DNA from: Spartinivicinus ruber
GTDB taxonomy: Bacteria; Pseudomonadota; Gammaproteobacteria; Pseudomonadales; Zooshikellaceae
Direction: 5' to 3'
NCBI RefSeq assembly: GCF_011009015.1
Contig: NZ_CP048878.1
Coordinates: 4,184,354 to 4,248,353, forward strand
Length of the DNA: 64,000 bases
Part shown: positions 22,680-34,500 of the stretch, piece after piece
Numbering within the stretch: the first letter of the stretch is position 1
How the letters are laid out: each line of letters starts with the position of its first letter
Made by a program: the position numbers and the translations under genes
The notes under the pieces: generated by a model
The model's input: the letters and a program-made list of their open reading frames with translations, nothing else
The model's database searches: none
Told to the model about the DNA's origin: nothing

Positions 22680-22780
22680 CTTACAATTATTTTCAAATAA
22701 AACTTTCTAGAATAGATTTTTAAATAAGTACCGGCTGCCTTCTGCAGCAACAAAGTGCCAGGAAATAAGTTTTGTGTTCA

Positions 22781-22889
22781 ATATAGGATAACAGGGTATT
22801 CTTTCACCGCTCTTGAAGTACCATCCTTGGCACATCAAGAGCTAAAACGACATCCATGTCGTAGCTACAAAATACCCTATTCCCCATAT
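22781..22889 (+). repeat. family A structured repeat, copy 3
   Basis: A 109-bp copy nearly identical to copy 2, with the closing stem intact except for one base. The small hairpin reads ACGACAT/ATGTCGT, where copy 5 reads AAGGCAT/ATGCCTT, so two pairs differ in a compensatory way. It lies downstream of the collagen gene at 22924 and upstream of the one at 22679. Confidence 0.8.
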
Positions 22890-22923
22890 TTACTGACTTG
22901 GGCGGTAACTAGACATTTAATTC

Positions 22924-24372
22924 CTAATCAATAATGGTTAGGCGACAGTGAGCGTCATACCCATCACTCCATGAAAGTAACCAAAAATTATTATCCTTAT
23001 CTGACACATCTTTCCAGTTGATATGTTGTCCATCGGTAAAATAGCAAGCCCATGGACTCATAATATGCTGAGTTACATTGTTATTATTTTCTCCTTGCAC
23101 ATCGCCTGCTGATGCTCTCCATTTTTTTGTTTCGGCATGGTAATAAAATAATGATTCGCGAGATGCTATCCGATGACTATTTGGACCATTCTCTCCATCC
23201 CACCCTTCAAGCCCTATTCTAAGCTTACACCCATCCTCATCTGCACATAAATCAATAATATCTTGCTCAGGAATCGCTAAAGAAGTGCCACGTTGTTCTC
23301 TTGATACAAAATAATGTTTACGATCTACCGAAGAGCCTGCTTCACCTTTATCCCCTTTTTCACCTTTTGGTCCCTGGTCACCTTTATCTCCTTTGTCGCC
23401 TTTAGGCCCTGTTTCGCCCTGTGGTCCTTGCTCACCTTGTTCTCCCTTTTCACCTTTAAAACCTTGCGGGCCTCTTGGGCCTATAGGACCAGTGTCGCCT
23501 TTATTACCCTTTTCACCTGGTAAACCGCGCTCACCTATTTCACCTTTATTTCCCTTATCCCCTTTTAATCCAGGCGAGCCTTGGTCACCTTTTTCCCCTT
23601 TAGGGCCTTGATAAAAAACCGGTACACAATTAAAACCATTTTCAGCAATACATTTGGCTTCAATCGAGCTAATGGCACGGGTAAACAGTCGTACTTCATC
23701 CAGCTGGCCATTGAGTGGCGTTTGTAATTGGTTTAACTCACTATTACCGATAATTAACGGACCATTAATGTTAACAATGCTATTTAAGCCTAAGTTAACC
23801 GTATTCGCTGCTTGTCCATTTAACGACAGATACATATTTTTCGCATCACCACCAAATGAAAATACCAAGTGTTGCCATTGGCCTTTACTATTATTTAACG
23901 GTAATGATACCAAGCCACCTTTTTCACCCGTTGCCCCAACAAAGGCCACATTGACTTGGTTTTTATCATCCAAATAAATCGCAAATTGCGCCTGGCTATT
24001 GGTATCAGCTTTTTCGATTAATGTTTGCTCGATATTTAATTGATCAATTTTAAACCACAATGCAACAGAAAAAGGCTGGGTAATATCCAAATCAGCAGCT
24101 GGCACCACCAATGGATTTTCTGGTTCTACCACTAACGCCGTACCTTTTTTACCATTAACAAACTGACCACCCGATACATCACCGGCCTGACGCTGATAAA
24201 AATAACCATGGTGTTGCGCCGCTGAAAAATCAGCCGCGCCTAATTGATGTTTACCGCCATCAAAGGACCAATAGCCGTATTCAGAAGAGGTAGGAGTTGG
24301 ATTAGCTAATGCATTACCCGCAATAGCCATCGCCAACAGGAGAGGGGCTTTTTTAAATTGTTTTGATTTCAT
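22924..24372 (-). CDS. secreted LamG plus collagen-repeat protein, type 2 tail
   Basis: A 482-residue tandem paralog of the previous gene. It has a signal peptide ([19 protein letters not shown]), LamG domain ([19 protein letters not shown]), about 32 Gly-X-Y triplets and the same type 2 tail ([34 protein letters not shown]). Its signal peptide and leader match the 19010 paralog rather than its tandem neighbour, so these genes seem to be mosaics. Its promoter region holds a family C insertion. Confidence 0.85.
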   Translation of the reverse strand: MKSKQFKKAPLLLAMAIAGNALANPTPTSSEYGYWSFDGGKHQLGAADFSAAQHHGYFYQRQAGDVSGGQFVNGKKGTALVVEPENPLVVPAADLDITQPFSVALWFKIDQLNIEQTLIEKADTNSQAQFAIYLDDKNQVNVAFVGATGEKGGLVSLPLNNSKGQWQHLVFSFGGDAKNMYLSLNGQAANTVNLGLNSIVNINGPLIIGNSELNQLQTPLNGQLDEVRLFTRAISSIEAKCIAENGFNCVPVFYQGPKGEKGDQGSPGLKGDKGNKGEIGERGLPGEKGNKGDTGPIGPRGPQGFKGEKGEQGEQGPQGETGPKGDKGDKGDQGPKGEKGDKGEAGSSVDRKHYFVSREQRGTSLAIPEQDIIDLCADEDGCKLRIGLEGWDGENGPNSHRIASRESLFYYHAETKKWRASAGDVQGENNNNVTQHIMSPWACYFTDGQHINWKDVSDKDNNFWLLSWSDGYDAHCRLTIID

Positions 24373-24739
24373 TCAGAACTGCCTAAGCCTATATTCTTCG
24401 CGAATGACTTTTAGAGTTTGTTGCCGTCGCTCCCAATCACCTATTATTTTAGGCTCATGGGATTCATCACTTGGCAGCCTCATCTAAAAGACACTCGCTT
24501 TGACTATAAATAACTACTCAATAAAAATGAGTGGTAATTATACAGCAGTAGTTAAATGAGTAAAACAATTATAAAAGTAAGGAGCTGTTTATTACTATAA
24601 AAAATAGTATGAGGCTAATAATTGATAAAATGCTTTGTCATGCTGTTATATCATTAACTTTAAATAATCGCCTGGCTGCTTTCATTCCTTTTAGCCAGCT
24701 TTATCCCAGTTGTTACAATAATCTTATATTTGCCCTGCA
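24373..24739. other. intergenic region upstream of collagen gene 22924
   Basis: No gene seen. The leader TTAGGCAGTTCTGAATG next to the start matches the leaders of the collagen genes starting at 20242 and 45422. A family C repeat splits this leader from an upstream block containing ACTCAATAAAAATGAG (24516-24531), which also occurs directly upstream of the 20242 start. The remaining AT-rich sequence shows no clear signal. Confidence 0.55.
24394..24504 (-). repeat. family C structured repeat, inserted copy
   Basis: Outer arms GCGAATGACTTTTAGA (24400-24415) and TCTAAAAGACACTCGC (24483-24498) pair at 14 of 16 positions. Inner stems are GTTGCC/GGCAGC (24420-24425, 24473-24478), TCCC/GGGA and CCTA/TAGG (24440-24453). 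It is flanked by TATA on both sides (24390-24393 and 24505-24508). The homologous leader at 20246-20280 lacks the element and has a single TATA. This makes an insertion of about 111 bp with a 4-bp duplication the simplest reading. Confidence 0.7.
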
Positions 24740-25014
24740 TTAACTGCGTTTTTCTCGCAACCAACGATCCACCACCCACTGACGACAGTTATTCACATGG
24801 AAGTAATGTATACAAGTTTTGCAGGACGCAAAAACTTGCGCTCAAATGACTGGCCTGTCAATTGATCTTCATAACCTAAAAAAGCCCGTCGTACACAACG
24901 AGTAATGCAATGACCAATTTTTCTGGAAAAAAATTGGAACATCTTTAGCTGGCCCGTAGGGTATAGTGCAAGGATGCACAATATAAAGAAAGGCGTCGCA
25001 TTCAACGACACCTG
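24740..25014 (-). pseudogene. decayed Y1 (IS200/REP-type) transposase, N-terminal remnant
   Basis: Three pieces of a typical REP-associated/IS200-like transposase N-terminus can be read in order: QVSLNATPF, HCITRCVRRAF then GYEDQLTGQSFE, and RQWVVDRWLREKRS. They are separated by two stretches of foreign sequence, each containing a palindrome (24914-24937 and 24813-24838). The second interruption also shifts the frame. The His-rich catalytic core and the C-terminus are absent, so no function is expected. The 72-codon open frame here is therefore not an intact gene. The family call rests on motif memory. Confidence 0.65.
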
Positions 25015-25129
25015 TTATTGACGGGCACATGTCATACTCAAAACCTGTTACAACATAATGACTTCTATTTTAAAGGTTAAATGACACTTATATTGTGTCA
25101 GATTTATGCGTACGTCCCAGTGACCATTT

Positions 25130-25543
25130 TTAATTATTTTCCTTTATATAAAATTTACTTTCAGAAAATTCATCTCCATGCACAACAAATATTTCCTTAC
25201 CAAACAAGTTTTTATAAGGAAATATATCTAACTCAATTATAACACCAGCGTTGTCTAAATATTTATTTAAGACAACCCCTACATCCTCATGATTTCCTTC
25301 CTTCGTCAGATAACTTCTCCATAAGCCTATATTGTAACTCACAAGAGTTTTATGTTTATCATCAAAAGCAAATTGTTCATATTTACCATTTTGATAAACA
25401 CATATCTTATCTATAGGCTTAACAGTATTCTGCACATAACAGCCTTTAAAGTCTTTCAAAGGGGTGCTATACCCATGAAATAAAAATAGACAACCCCCTA
25501 AAAAAGCAAATAAGCAACATGTAACGACTGTTTTATTCTTCAT
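25130..25543 (-). CDS. membrane-anchored or lipid-modified small protein, candidate immunity protein
   Basis: A protein of 137 residues beginning MKNKTVVTCCLFAFLGGC, a hydrophobic N-terminus with a lipobox-like LGGC. It is either a lipoprotein or a membrane-anchored periplasmic protein. It is followed by a soluble domain of about 110 residues with no recognised family. The ATG at 25543 has AAGGAG nine bases upstream, inside the end of the giant RHS gene, and starts two bases after that gene's TGA. A GTG at 25549 overlapping the stop is an alternative. Position and coupling fit an immunity partner for the RHS C-terminal domain; this is inference. Unrelated lipoprotein roles are possible. Confidence 0.7.
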   Translation of the reverse strand: MKNKTVVTCCLFAFLGGCLFLFHGYSTPLKDFKGCYVQNTVKPIDKICVYQNGKYEQFAFDDKHKTLVSYNIGLWRSYLTKEGNHEDVGVVLNKYLDNAGVIIELDIFPYKNLFGKEIFVVHGDEFSESKFYIKENN

Positions 25544-25545
25544 AA

Positions 25546-28500
25546 TCACTTACTCCTTAAAGGCCTTGACCACTCTATTGTCATATATAAATCACCTTCA
25601 TTAGGCCCAAGTATTTCCGGATTTAGCCAGTCCCAACCTGTTTCACTACGTTGTCGCCCGAAGGTTAATGAGTTCAAAGACATATTATTTTTTGCACGAA
25701 ATACCACTTCATTTCCATGTCTTATTGCTTCACCTTTCCATGTACCTACGACTTGTTCCGCTGAATTTAGGTTAAATGCTCTCCAAAACCATGTATATTT
25801 ATAATCTACCTTATTCATTTCACCTAAGTCAGGTGGATTGCCAGCAAACTTATTATAAAATCTGTCTTCAAGTAATTTAGCGCCATCTCCTTGACTAAAG
25901 ATTTTAGACACTCTACTTTCAGGACTAAAATGTAGATTACCTCCATAACCCAGTGCCCAATGTTTTACCACATCAATAGGGTGCATATTTTCAACAGAGT
26001 TATAGTCTTCAACAATATCTCCCCGATTAGTCACTGTTGCAAACTCAAGAAGATCTTCTTTTTTGACTGCTGCAACTAATTTATTTTGGTGCTTTTCATT
26101 ACCACCGAAAAATGCAAGCCCCTCTTTTCCATGTTCTATTCCTATTTCTTTATCTACACTGAGTGCCAACTCAAAATTATTAACTATTTCTATTGTTCTT
26201 GTATGAAAGTCTTTTGGTGACTCATTATATAATGGCTTAATATATCCTTTCACTTGGTTTATTTGTTCCGCTTTTGATTCACCCACTGGATCTGGTTCAA
26301 AATTAGCCAGATACGCTTGGTAGTTTTGATCATTACGTTCCTGCCAGTTAGTTCCTACGCCTATTTTCCTAAAGCCACTACGGGCATACAGGCCTGCAGC
26401 ACTTTTTGCTTGAGAAGATTGACTTACATCATAATCAGGGTATGCTTCACCTACCGAGTTTAAAAACGCTTTTTTCTGGTTATAAGAGTACCCTTCAAGC
26501 CTTCCATTTAGTTGCTCATCAATTTTAATTTCTTCTACAATTTGTTGAGTATAATCTTCAGCAAGTCCTTGATTAATAACATCTGGGTTGACTTGCTTAA
26601 GCTCCTCTTTCGGATCATAGCTAAACAGCTTTTCTAAATCAGTTTGTATAATTTCTGACTCAACACCATATGCCTTCTTACTCTCGCTGCCATGCTGATT
26701 TTCCTTAGCACTTTCATTTACGATAGAACTAGATTGAGGACGGTAGTAAGCTTTTATTGAATGTCCAATTGAATTACCCGCAAAGCTATTAACATCAAAC
26801 TTACGTTTATAAATTGCTGCCTCAACACCTTCACTAATTAAAGTATCGGTCGTTGTATCTACAGCCAAATTATCCGTCCTATAATCAGCATTATTTAATC
26901 CTCTGCTGATTCCTGCAGAGATAGAAGCAACAGCGGTAGAGCGCCAATCAAACTTTTTCTGCAAACCTGACTGCATGGAAAGTGCTTGTGTACCAATATT
27001 ACCTACAGCAGCCCTAGCAGCAGCTTGCCAACTATTGACTTGTTTTCCTGCCCCAAAAACAGTCTTTCCTAAACCACTTGCTGTACTGAAATACTCACCA
27101 ACAGCACCACCTACAACAGTAGAAATGCCTGTTTGAAGACCCGCTTTCGCTGCTTGCTTAAATGAGATTTTATCTTGTACACCAAGCGCAACTCCAGCTG
27201 CTTGGCCTGCTATTGAGCCAACTGTTCCAGCCACAAATGCAGCCCCAACCGAAGCCCAACTTAGGGTTGATAAAGTTGCTAGCCCTGCTGACATGGTTGC
27301 TGCAAAACCAGAGGCAACCAAGCCACCTGCTGCCGCAGTTGCGGATGTTCCTGCAGCCATAGCACCAAACGCAGCCCCCGCAGCCCCTGCCGTAAATATG
27401 GTCGCAACAATCGCCACCACTATAATAATCACCTGAGCCGCCCCACAGCCCCCACCTTTCGGTGCCGGCGGTGGTGGCACATCCGGCAATGTCGGACTCA
27501 CGTCGCCTATCGCTACGCCGGCATCATAGGGCCTAAACGTACTGCTGTTGTTGTGGATGTTGGTGACTTTATTCGGCACGGTTAATACGGTGCCGGGTTT
27601 TAGGTTGGCAATTTGTTCAGGTTTTAACCCATTGGCATCGGCTAATAAGAACCACAGGCTGCTGTCACCCCATAAAGCCAAGGCGATACTTTGTAAACTG
27701 TCGCCTTTTTTAATGGTGTATACCCCTGGGCTTTGTGCTGGGTAGTTTTCACCAATAGCCCGGTAGTTGGCATCAAAGTCAGCACTAAAGACTGGGGTGA
27801 CTTTATCGGGGCGGCGCATTAAGCCTTGGTTATACGCCAGCTGGGTAGCGTAATCGGTGTAAGTGGGGCCATCATCCCCCACATCGCCGATACCCACTCC
27901 GTTCATATAATAAAACTGATGGGTTCTTAAATATTGGGTGCCATCCCGCTGATGACCTTCTTCAGTACGGGTTAAGACTTGGCCTTTGTGGTTATTAATA
28001 TACTTCAATATTCGTGCGTTATATTCATCCTCTACATAATTGATATGGCCATTTTGGTCATACCCAAAGGTTGAGGTACCCGGCTGCCAAACCCAACGTA
28101 ACTCCTGGCCAGTTTTGGCTTGGCTACGAATGGTTTTGCGTTTGTATTCGTCCCATAACTCATAGCTGTAATGGGTTTTAATCACCGGGTCATCACCAAA
28201 GGTGGCGGTGACTTTCAGGTTACCTACCTTATCGTATTCAAACGTGGTGCCTTTACTGCTACTTTCGCCTTTTTCGGTCGTGGTGGTTTCTTTGATGGCT
28301 CGGTTATTAGCGTCATACTCCTTGCTGACTTCCCGATACAAATTACCCTGTTGATCATACTCCCCGTATAACGTGGTATTACCCACTACATCATTGACCC
28401 GACGGGCACGGAGCACGCCATCAATATGGGTGGTCGTCAATTTACCATTTTCGTCATAGGCGTACACTTCCGTGTTATTTTTACTGGTTGCCTGAACACG

Positions 28501-31500
28501 TTGCCCTGCAGCGTTATAGCTAATTTGATAACCATGATCACCCGCTACAATTTGGCCGTCTTTCAACGTGCCCATAGTGGTGGTAAACCGATTCATGGCA
28601 TCATAGGTATACCAAAACGCTTGTACATGCTTTTTCAATCCAGGATCGGTTTCTGCTGCTACGGGGTCTTGGTCTACTTGAATATATTCACTGCGCACGT
28701 TACGCCGATTACCCATGGTATCGTATTCATAGGTAATGGTGTATTTCGGGTCATCGATTTTAGTAATACGATTGAGTGCGTCATACTCTACATTCGAGCG
28801 TTGGGTATAAACCCTTTTTTGCCCCTGATCTTCATCAATGTTGTAATAGGCCTCAAATATTAAATTACCGTTTTTATCGTATTTAAACTCGGAATAATTA
28901 TTTGCACCTAAATCATCAATATTTTTGATATAGCCATTGTTGTAATAGCCGTAATAAATTTCCTGATCATGCTCCAATTCATTTTCTAAGTTGGTGTCGC
29001 CCTTTTGCCACAGCAATTTCCCAGCCGAGTTGTATTTGTACCAGAATTTCCGTCCCCCTAAATCCTCGTGATAATGAATCCGGTCAAATACGTCTTTATG
29101 GTCTATTAAGGTTTTTTCTTCGGCATTGGTATTTGTGACAACCCAGCCGCCAATCTCTCCAATCGAGCCGTTATATTCATACTGATAGGTTGTGGTAAAC
29201 CCCGCATAATCGGTATGGGACAGCACCCGACCACTACTGTCGTATTGATAATGCTCGGTTTTACCTAAGGCATTGGTGTGACTAACTTGTTGCCCCGCGG
29301 CATCATAGCTATAGGTGTCATTATTACCACCTGCCCGATTGACCTGGGTAATATTGCCCACTTGGTCATAACCATAAGTGGTTACCAGGTCCAACTCGTT
29401 AGTCTGTTTAACTTTGTGGCCAAACTCGTCGTATTGTTGCTGGACTTGCCCCCCATCCGCATGCAGTTCTCCTGTTATATGGCCTGCGGCCCACTGCTGC
29501 TCATTAGTATTGCCATTAGCATCAGTGGTCGACAGTTGTTGGCCAAATAAGTCGTAGCCATAACGGGTAGTGGGCGTCACCTGCTGTTTATTACCTTGCT
29601 CATCGGTGGCACTCACTTCCGGGGCTTGCTTAAGCACCATCTTGCCCAGCTGGTTATAGGTAAAGTGTGTAACCTTCTCATTACCATCCACTTCTTTAAT
29701 AATTTCACCAAAGGCGTTATAAGCTTGCTGACGGTGAACGGCATGGCTGACCAGTGCTTGCTTACCAATTAAATAATCCAGGCTATTGCGATGGTAGGGT
29801 GGCCGCCCGGTATTTCGATGGGTAATGCTGCCTTTTTTAATTCCCTGATGGCGATCCAACTCATGGTGGCCTGTGGCGGTATAAGTACCAGACTCAAAAC
29901 GTTTGCCTTTAAAGCTATAATCGCCTCGCAACCAGTCTAATAATTCCCACTCACCGGCCGTATTTTGTTTATAGACATTAATGGTGTAGGTAAAGACACG
30001 CCCTTCAGCACTTTGCAATTTGGTATTCGGTGTTAACTGAATGGATTGCTGGGAAGCATCAACCTCTGTTGAACCTTTTGCTCCTGCAAAACCGGCATCC
30101 CAGTCAAAGCGTAATTTACCCGTGTAATTACCCAGGTTTTTCCAGCTTAAATAAATTGTGTCTAACTGCTGCTCACTGGGCTTGGCTTCCGCATTTGTTT
30201 CAGATGCCGGCGTGGCCGCCGTTTGGGTCATATTTAATTGCAGATCAAAGGTTTCACCGCTTTGGGCATTTTCATTGGTTTTAAAAATCCCCTCAGCCCG
30301 GTTCATCACGTTACCCTGAGCATTCACCGCCTCATAAAAATACTCATAGGTTTGGTTTTCTTTTAACCCAGGGGCATTGGACATATCCACGGCCCAATGG
30401 CCACCATTACGTCGTACCCGTGACCCCGTCACCTGAAAGCTGTATTTTTCTGGCTGATAATTCGCTTCGTTATATTCCCGGCTGGCATAGCCTGGGTCTT
30501 GCGCCACCCGATAATAAAACCGTAGTCGGGTAGTTTCTTTGGGTTGTTGTTCTAAATTAATAATTTGCGGTGCATAATGCACTTGCCCGTCTTCGTAACG
30601 CGTGCCACTTGGACCAGAACCTGTCCAGTGATACCGCCCTTTCGCATTGGTTAATAATGGCGTGTATTTACCGTTACCATTATCTTTATACAGATTAAAA
30701 CGATAAATCATCCCCTGGCTATAAATATTGCTCCTCGTCGTTTTATAACTGCGCGAGCCTCGGGTACCAAAATTAACGCTGCCGGTACTTTGATTAGCGG
30801 TAAATTGCGAAACACCTCGTGACTTCCAAGTAAACCCTGAGTCCCAGTCCAGTTTAAATTTCGTGGGCGCGTTATTAACATCCTTCCAATTAAACTGTAC
30901 GGAACGAATATCATAATGCACTTGCGGCTTATTGCTTCGGCGTGGCCTGGCTTTTAGTGAAAACCGCATTTGGAAGGCTTCACCACCGGACATGCTGGCT
31001 TTACCAAAGGTATACGGGGTGGCCTCAACTACCTGTTCAGCTGGGGTAGTGCTATCCGTCCCAGTCAGGAACGACATTTCCGGCTGAATCACATCCGTAA
31101 GTTGGTTACGAGCATCGTAACGGCTTAAAGTGATGTGTAACTTACTCGCATCCAGGGTGCGAATTTCACTGAGGGTAATGGTTGATAAATCAATTGCCTG
31201 GGATTGGATTTCTTGGCTGACATTACCATTTTCATCGTATAAATAAAGGCGTGGCGCACCATTTTTTTCATTGGTTTTGACCAGGTTACCGGCTTGGTCA
31301 TATTCATAATATTCCTGAATTTGACCATTAATCCCTTTGCCGGTGATTTGACCATGGGCGTTATGCCACACGTGTTTGATGGCACCGATCCCTTCATCTC
31401 GCCACACTTCCCGGTTATAACTGTCGTAGGCAAGCCGCATATCCACCGCTTTAGTGGTACCGTCCGCTTGCAATAAATGCTGGCGTTTACGCACCACATT

Positions 31501-34500
31501 GCCGTTGCCATCGTAAAATAATTCGGTGGCACTGCCATTAGCATCAATTTGTTTGATAGCGTTACCCGCTTTGTCGTATATCAGTCGGGTAATTAAATCC
31601 CCAGCACTTAACTCAAATTGGGTTTGTTTGCCATCCGCTTGTTCTTGTACCACTAAAGCTTGTTGACCTTGGGCATTGTAGTAGGTGCTAGTAGTCTGGC
31701 GCACCGTTTCACCACTGGCAGCTGTATAGCCAGTGCTTTGCTCCAACACTTTTCGATTTAAGGCATCGTAGCCAATATCAATCCGCTCTGCTGGGCCAGT
31801 TGCTTCGCCTGCGGTGGTTTCGCCTTTGCGAATAATCGCCACATTATTGCCGTTGGCATCATACAACAGCTGGGTAATGGCATCGCCGGTGTGGGTTTGC
31901 CATTCGTTGCCCACTTTGACTTGGTGCTCCACATTCACCTGGCGGGTTTCGATGAGGCGGCCTAAAGCGTCGTATTGTTGGCGAGTAATTCGATTATTGG
32001 CGGCGTTTTTATCCAAGCTATCCAGCAGCGGTTGTGGATCAGACTGTTCCGATAAATTCGCTAATTGTTCAGCCGTCAGGGATTGAGCAAATTTAATTTC
32101 TTCTATTTGCTGACTGGCTGGGTTATAGCTTTTAGCCGTGGCGTAACCTAAAGGGTCAACCGTTAAAATGACATTGCCAGTGGCATCGTAATAATTAAAG
32201 CTGGCGTTACCCCGGCCATCGATCACTTTGATCACATTACCATTGGCATCATACACCTGGTGTTGGGCTTTACGACCATAGAAATAGCCTTTATCAATAT
32301 CGTGCATTAACACCGTGCGGCTGTATTGAGCCACTTCCCGGTTATTGGCATCGACTGCAAAGGTGGTTTCTCGGTATTGGCCTTGGCCCACCGGTTGACT
32401 GTTCGGGTAAACAGTGCCCACTGAGGTGTCGTATACCCGCTCGGTTAATTTATTACCAGCGGCATCATAGCTAAATTCGGTTAAATAGCCTTCCCCATCC
32501 ACTTTGGCGATCACTAAATTACGGGCATTGTAGTAAAAGGTACTGGTATTACCGTTGGCATCGGTTTCGGTAATCACATTGCCGACCGCATCGTAACGGC
32601 GCTGTACTTCAGGTATGGTATTTTTACCGCCACCCGATTGACCATCTTCCACCCAATGCTGAGCTTTTCGCTGGGTAATTAATCGGCCTTGAGGGTCGTA
32701 ATCCATTTCAGTGATTAAAGGGGTGTTGCTGCCTACCCCAACCGTTGTACGAACCTTGTTGTCTAAGTAATCGTAATCGTACTGGGTCACTACCGATTGC
32801 ATCGCCACTGCACCGGTTTCGGCATTCGTCACCACTCGGACCTGCGGCGAGTATTGTTTAATTAACCGCCCTTGGGCATCGTATTCAAACTGGGTGGTAT
32901 TGCCGTTGCGATCGGTATGGCTAAGCTTATTGCCTTGCGCATCGTAGCTAAAGGTTTCGGTAACGCCCGCTTCGGTGACAGCGGTAATTTGGCCAAAGCC
33001 ATTAATTTGATTTTGTTTACTGAGCACCCCTGTTTGACTATTTAATTGGGTTAATAAGTCGTTGAGTGCGGTATTTTCATCATAGCTACCAATACTACCA
33101 GATAGCGGCTGCTGATAACGCAGGGTTTCGACCACTTGGCCGAAGGCGTTATAACGAGTTTCGGTGGCATAACCAGAAGGACCGATTTGTAAGCGTAAAC
33201 GATTATTGGCATCGTAATAAAAATACCCTTCCGCCCCTTTTGGGTCAGTGGCTTTAATGATATTGCCAAAGGCATCATATTCCGTTCGGGTCACATACCC
33301 TAACGCATCGGTTTCTGAGGTTTTATGCCCCGCCGCATCAAAGGTTTGGGTGCTGGTATAGGCGGCTAATAATGTACGAATCTCGTCGTCAGTTAACTCA
33401 TGAGCCCGTTTGGTGGCACCGGGAACGTCTTCACCCGCCTCATTTTGTACGGTATGTGTCATCCCCAGTTTGGCTCGCTCGGCTAATGCCCAATCGCTGT
33501 CTTGGCTGATCAGCGCCACACCACGAGCATCAATAATGGTGGTTAACCGGCCTAAACTGTCGTATTGATAGCGGGTTTCTGCAGCCGCCTCAGTCCCTGC
33601 TGCTTTGATTTCTGCGATTTTTTGGTTGCGGTCGTCATAGCGGTATTCAGTGTGGCGTTCTGACTGTTTACCCGCCGCTTCAATTTTACTGGTTAAATTA
33701 CCAAAGGCATCGTACACATAATGAGTTTCATGGCCATTGCCATCCGCACTCGGCGCTGTTTCGGCAATTAACCGGTTTAATCCGTCATAACGGAATCGTA
33801 CAATCCGATCGGCATACACCAACGAGCGGGACTGATTCGCGCCTTTGCTTATTGGCAATAAACCGCTGTAACGGTTTTCGAAAACCTTATTACCAAACGC
33901 ATCGTAATCAAACACAGTTAAATAACCGTTGTCGGCATCTACCTGTTTTAATTCACGGACTAATTGGCCTTTACCGTCATAGTGGAACAGGGTCAACCAT
34001 TCACCCGTTTCAGTTTGCCGATGAATCGCAGTACGTTGACCTAGCGCGTCATACTCATAATATTCCACCCGGATTTTATGCTGCTGTATGGCGGTTTTTA
34101 TTTCTTCAACCGTCATATCCGCTTTTAATACCGATGCGGCACCGGTTAATAAACCAGTTTTATTCCCTGCTGCGTCGTATTGGTAAACAGTGGATTGGTC
34201 GTTATCAGCCGCCACTAAAAGAGAGTCAACTTCTGTTGTATTCAGTGATGCAGTGGTTTGGGATAACGCTATAGGCTTCGCATAACGTACACTCCGAATT
34301 AATTGACCTACCCCATCATATTCGTGCTGAGTGACATGGCCTAATGGATCTATTTCAAAGGTGGCACGCCCCGCCTGATCATATACTGTACGGGATACTA
34401 CATAATCCAACTGTCCTAGTTTACGTGCAGTTTGGAAAGACGATGGTTTGCTTTGATAAGCAATAATCCCTTGATAACGGCGAGTTTCTATTACACGACC

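Noticed and set aside
23393-23611. Plus-strand open frame rich in Pro-Gly-Ser opposite a collagen gene
   Set aside because: It is the antisense of the Gly-X-Y repeats; regular GGN codons leave long open frames on the other strand.
24793-25011. 72-codon minus-strand frame as an intact gene
   Set aside because: It fuses transposase fragments with unrelated inserted sequence and lacks the catalytic part; kept as a pseudogene.
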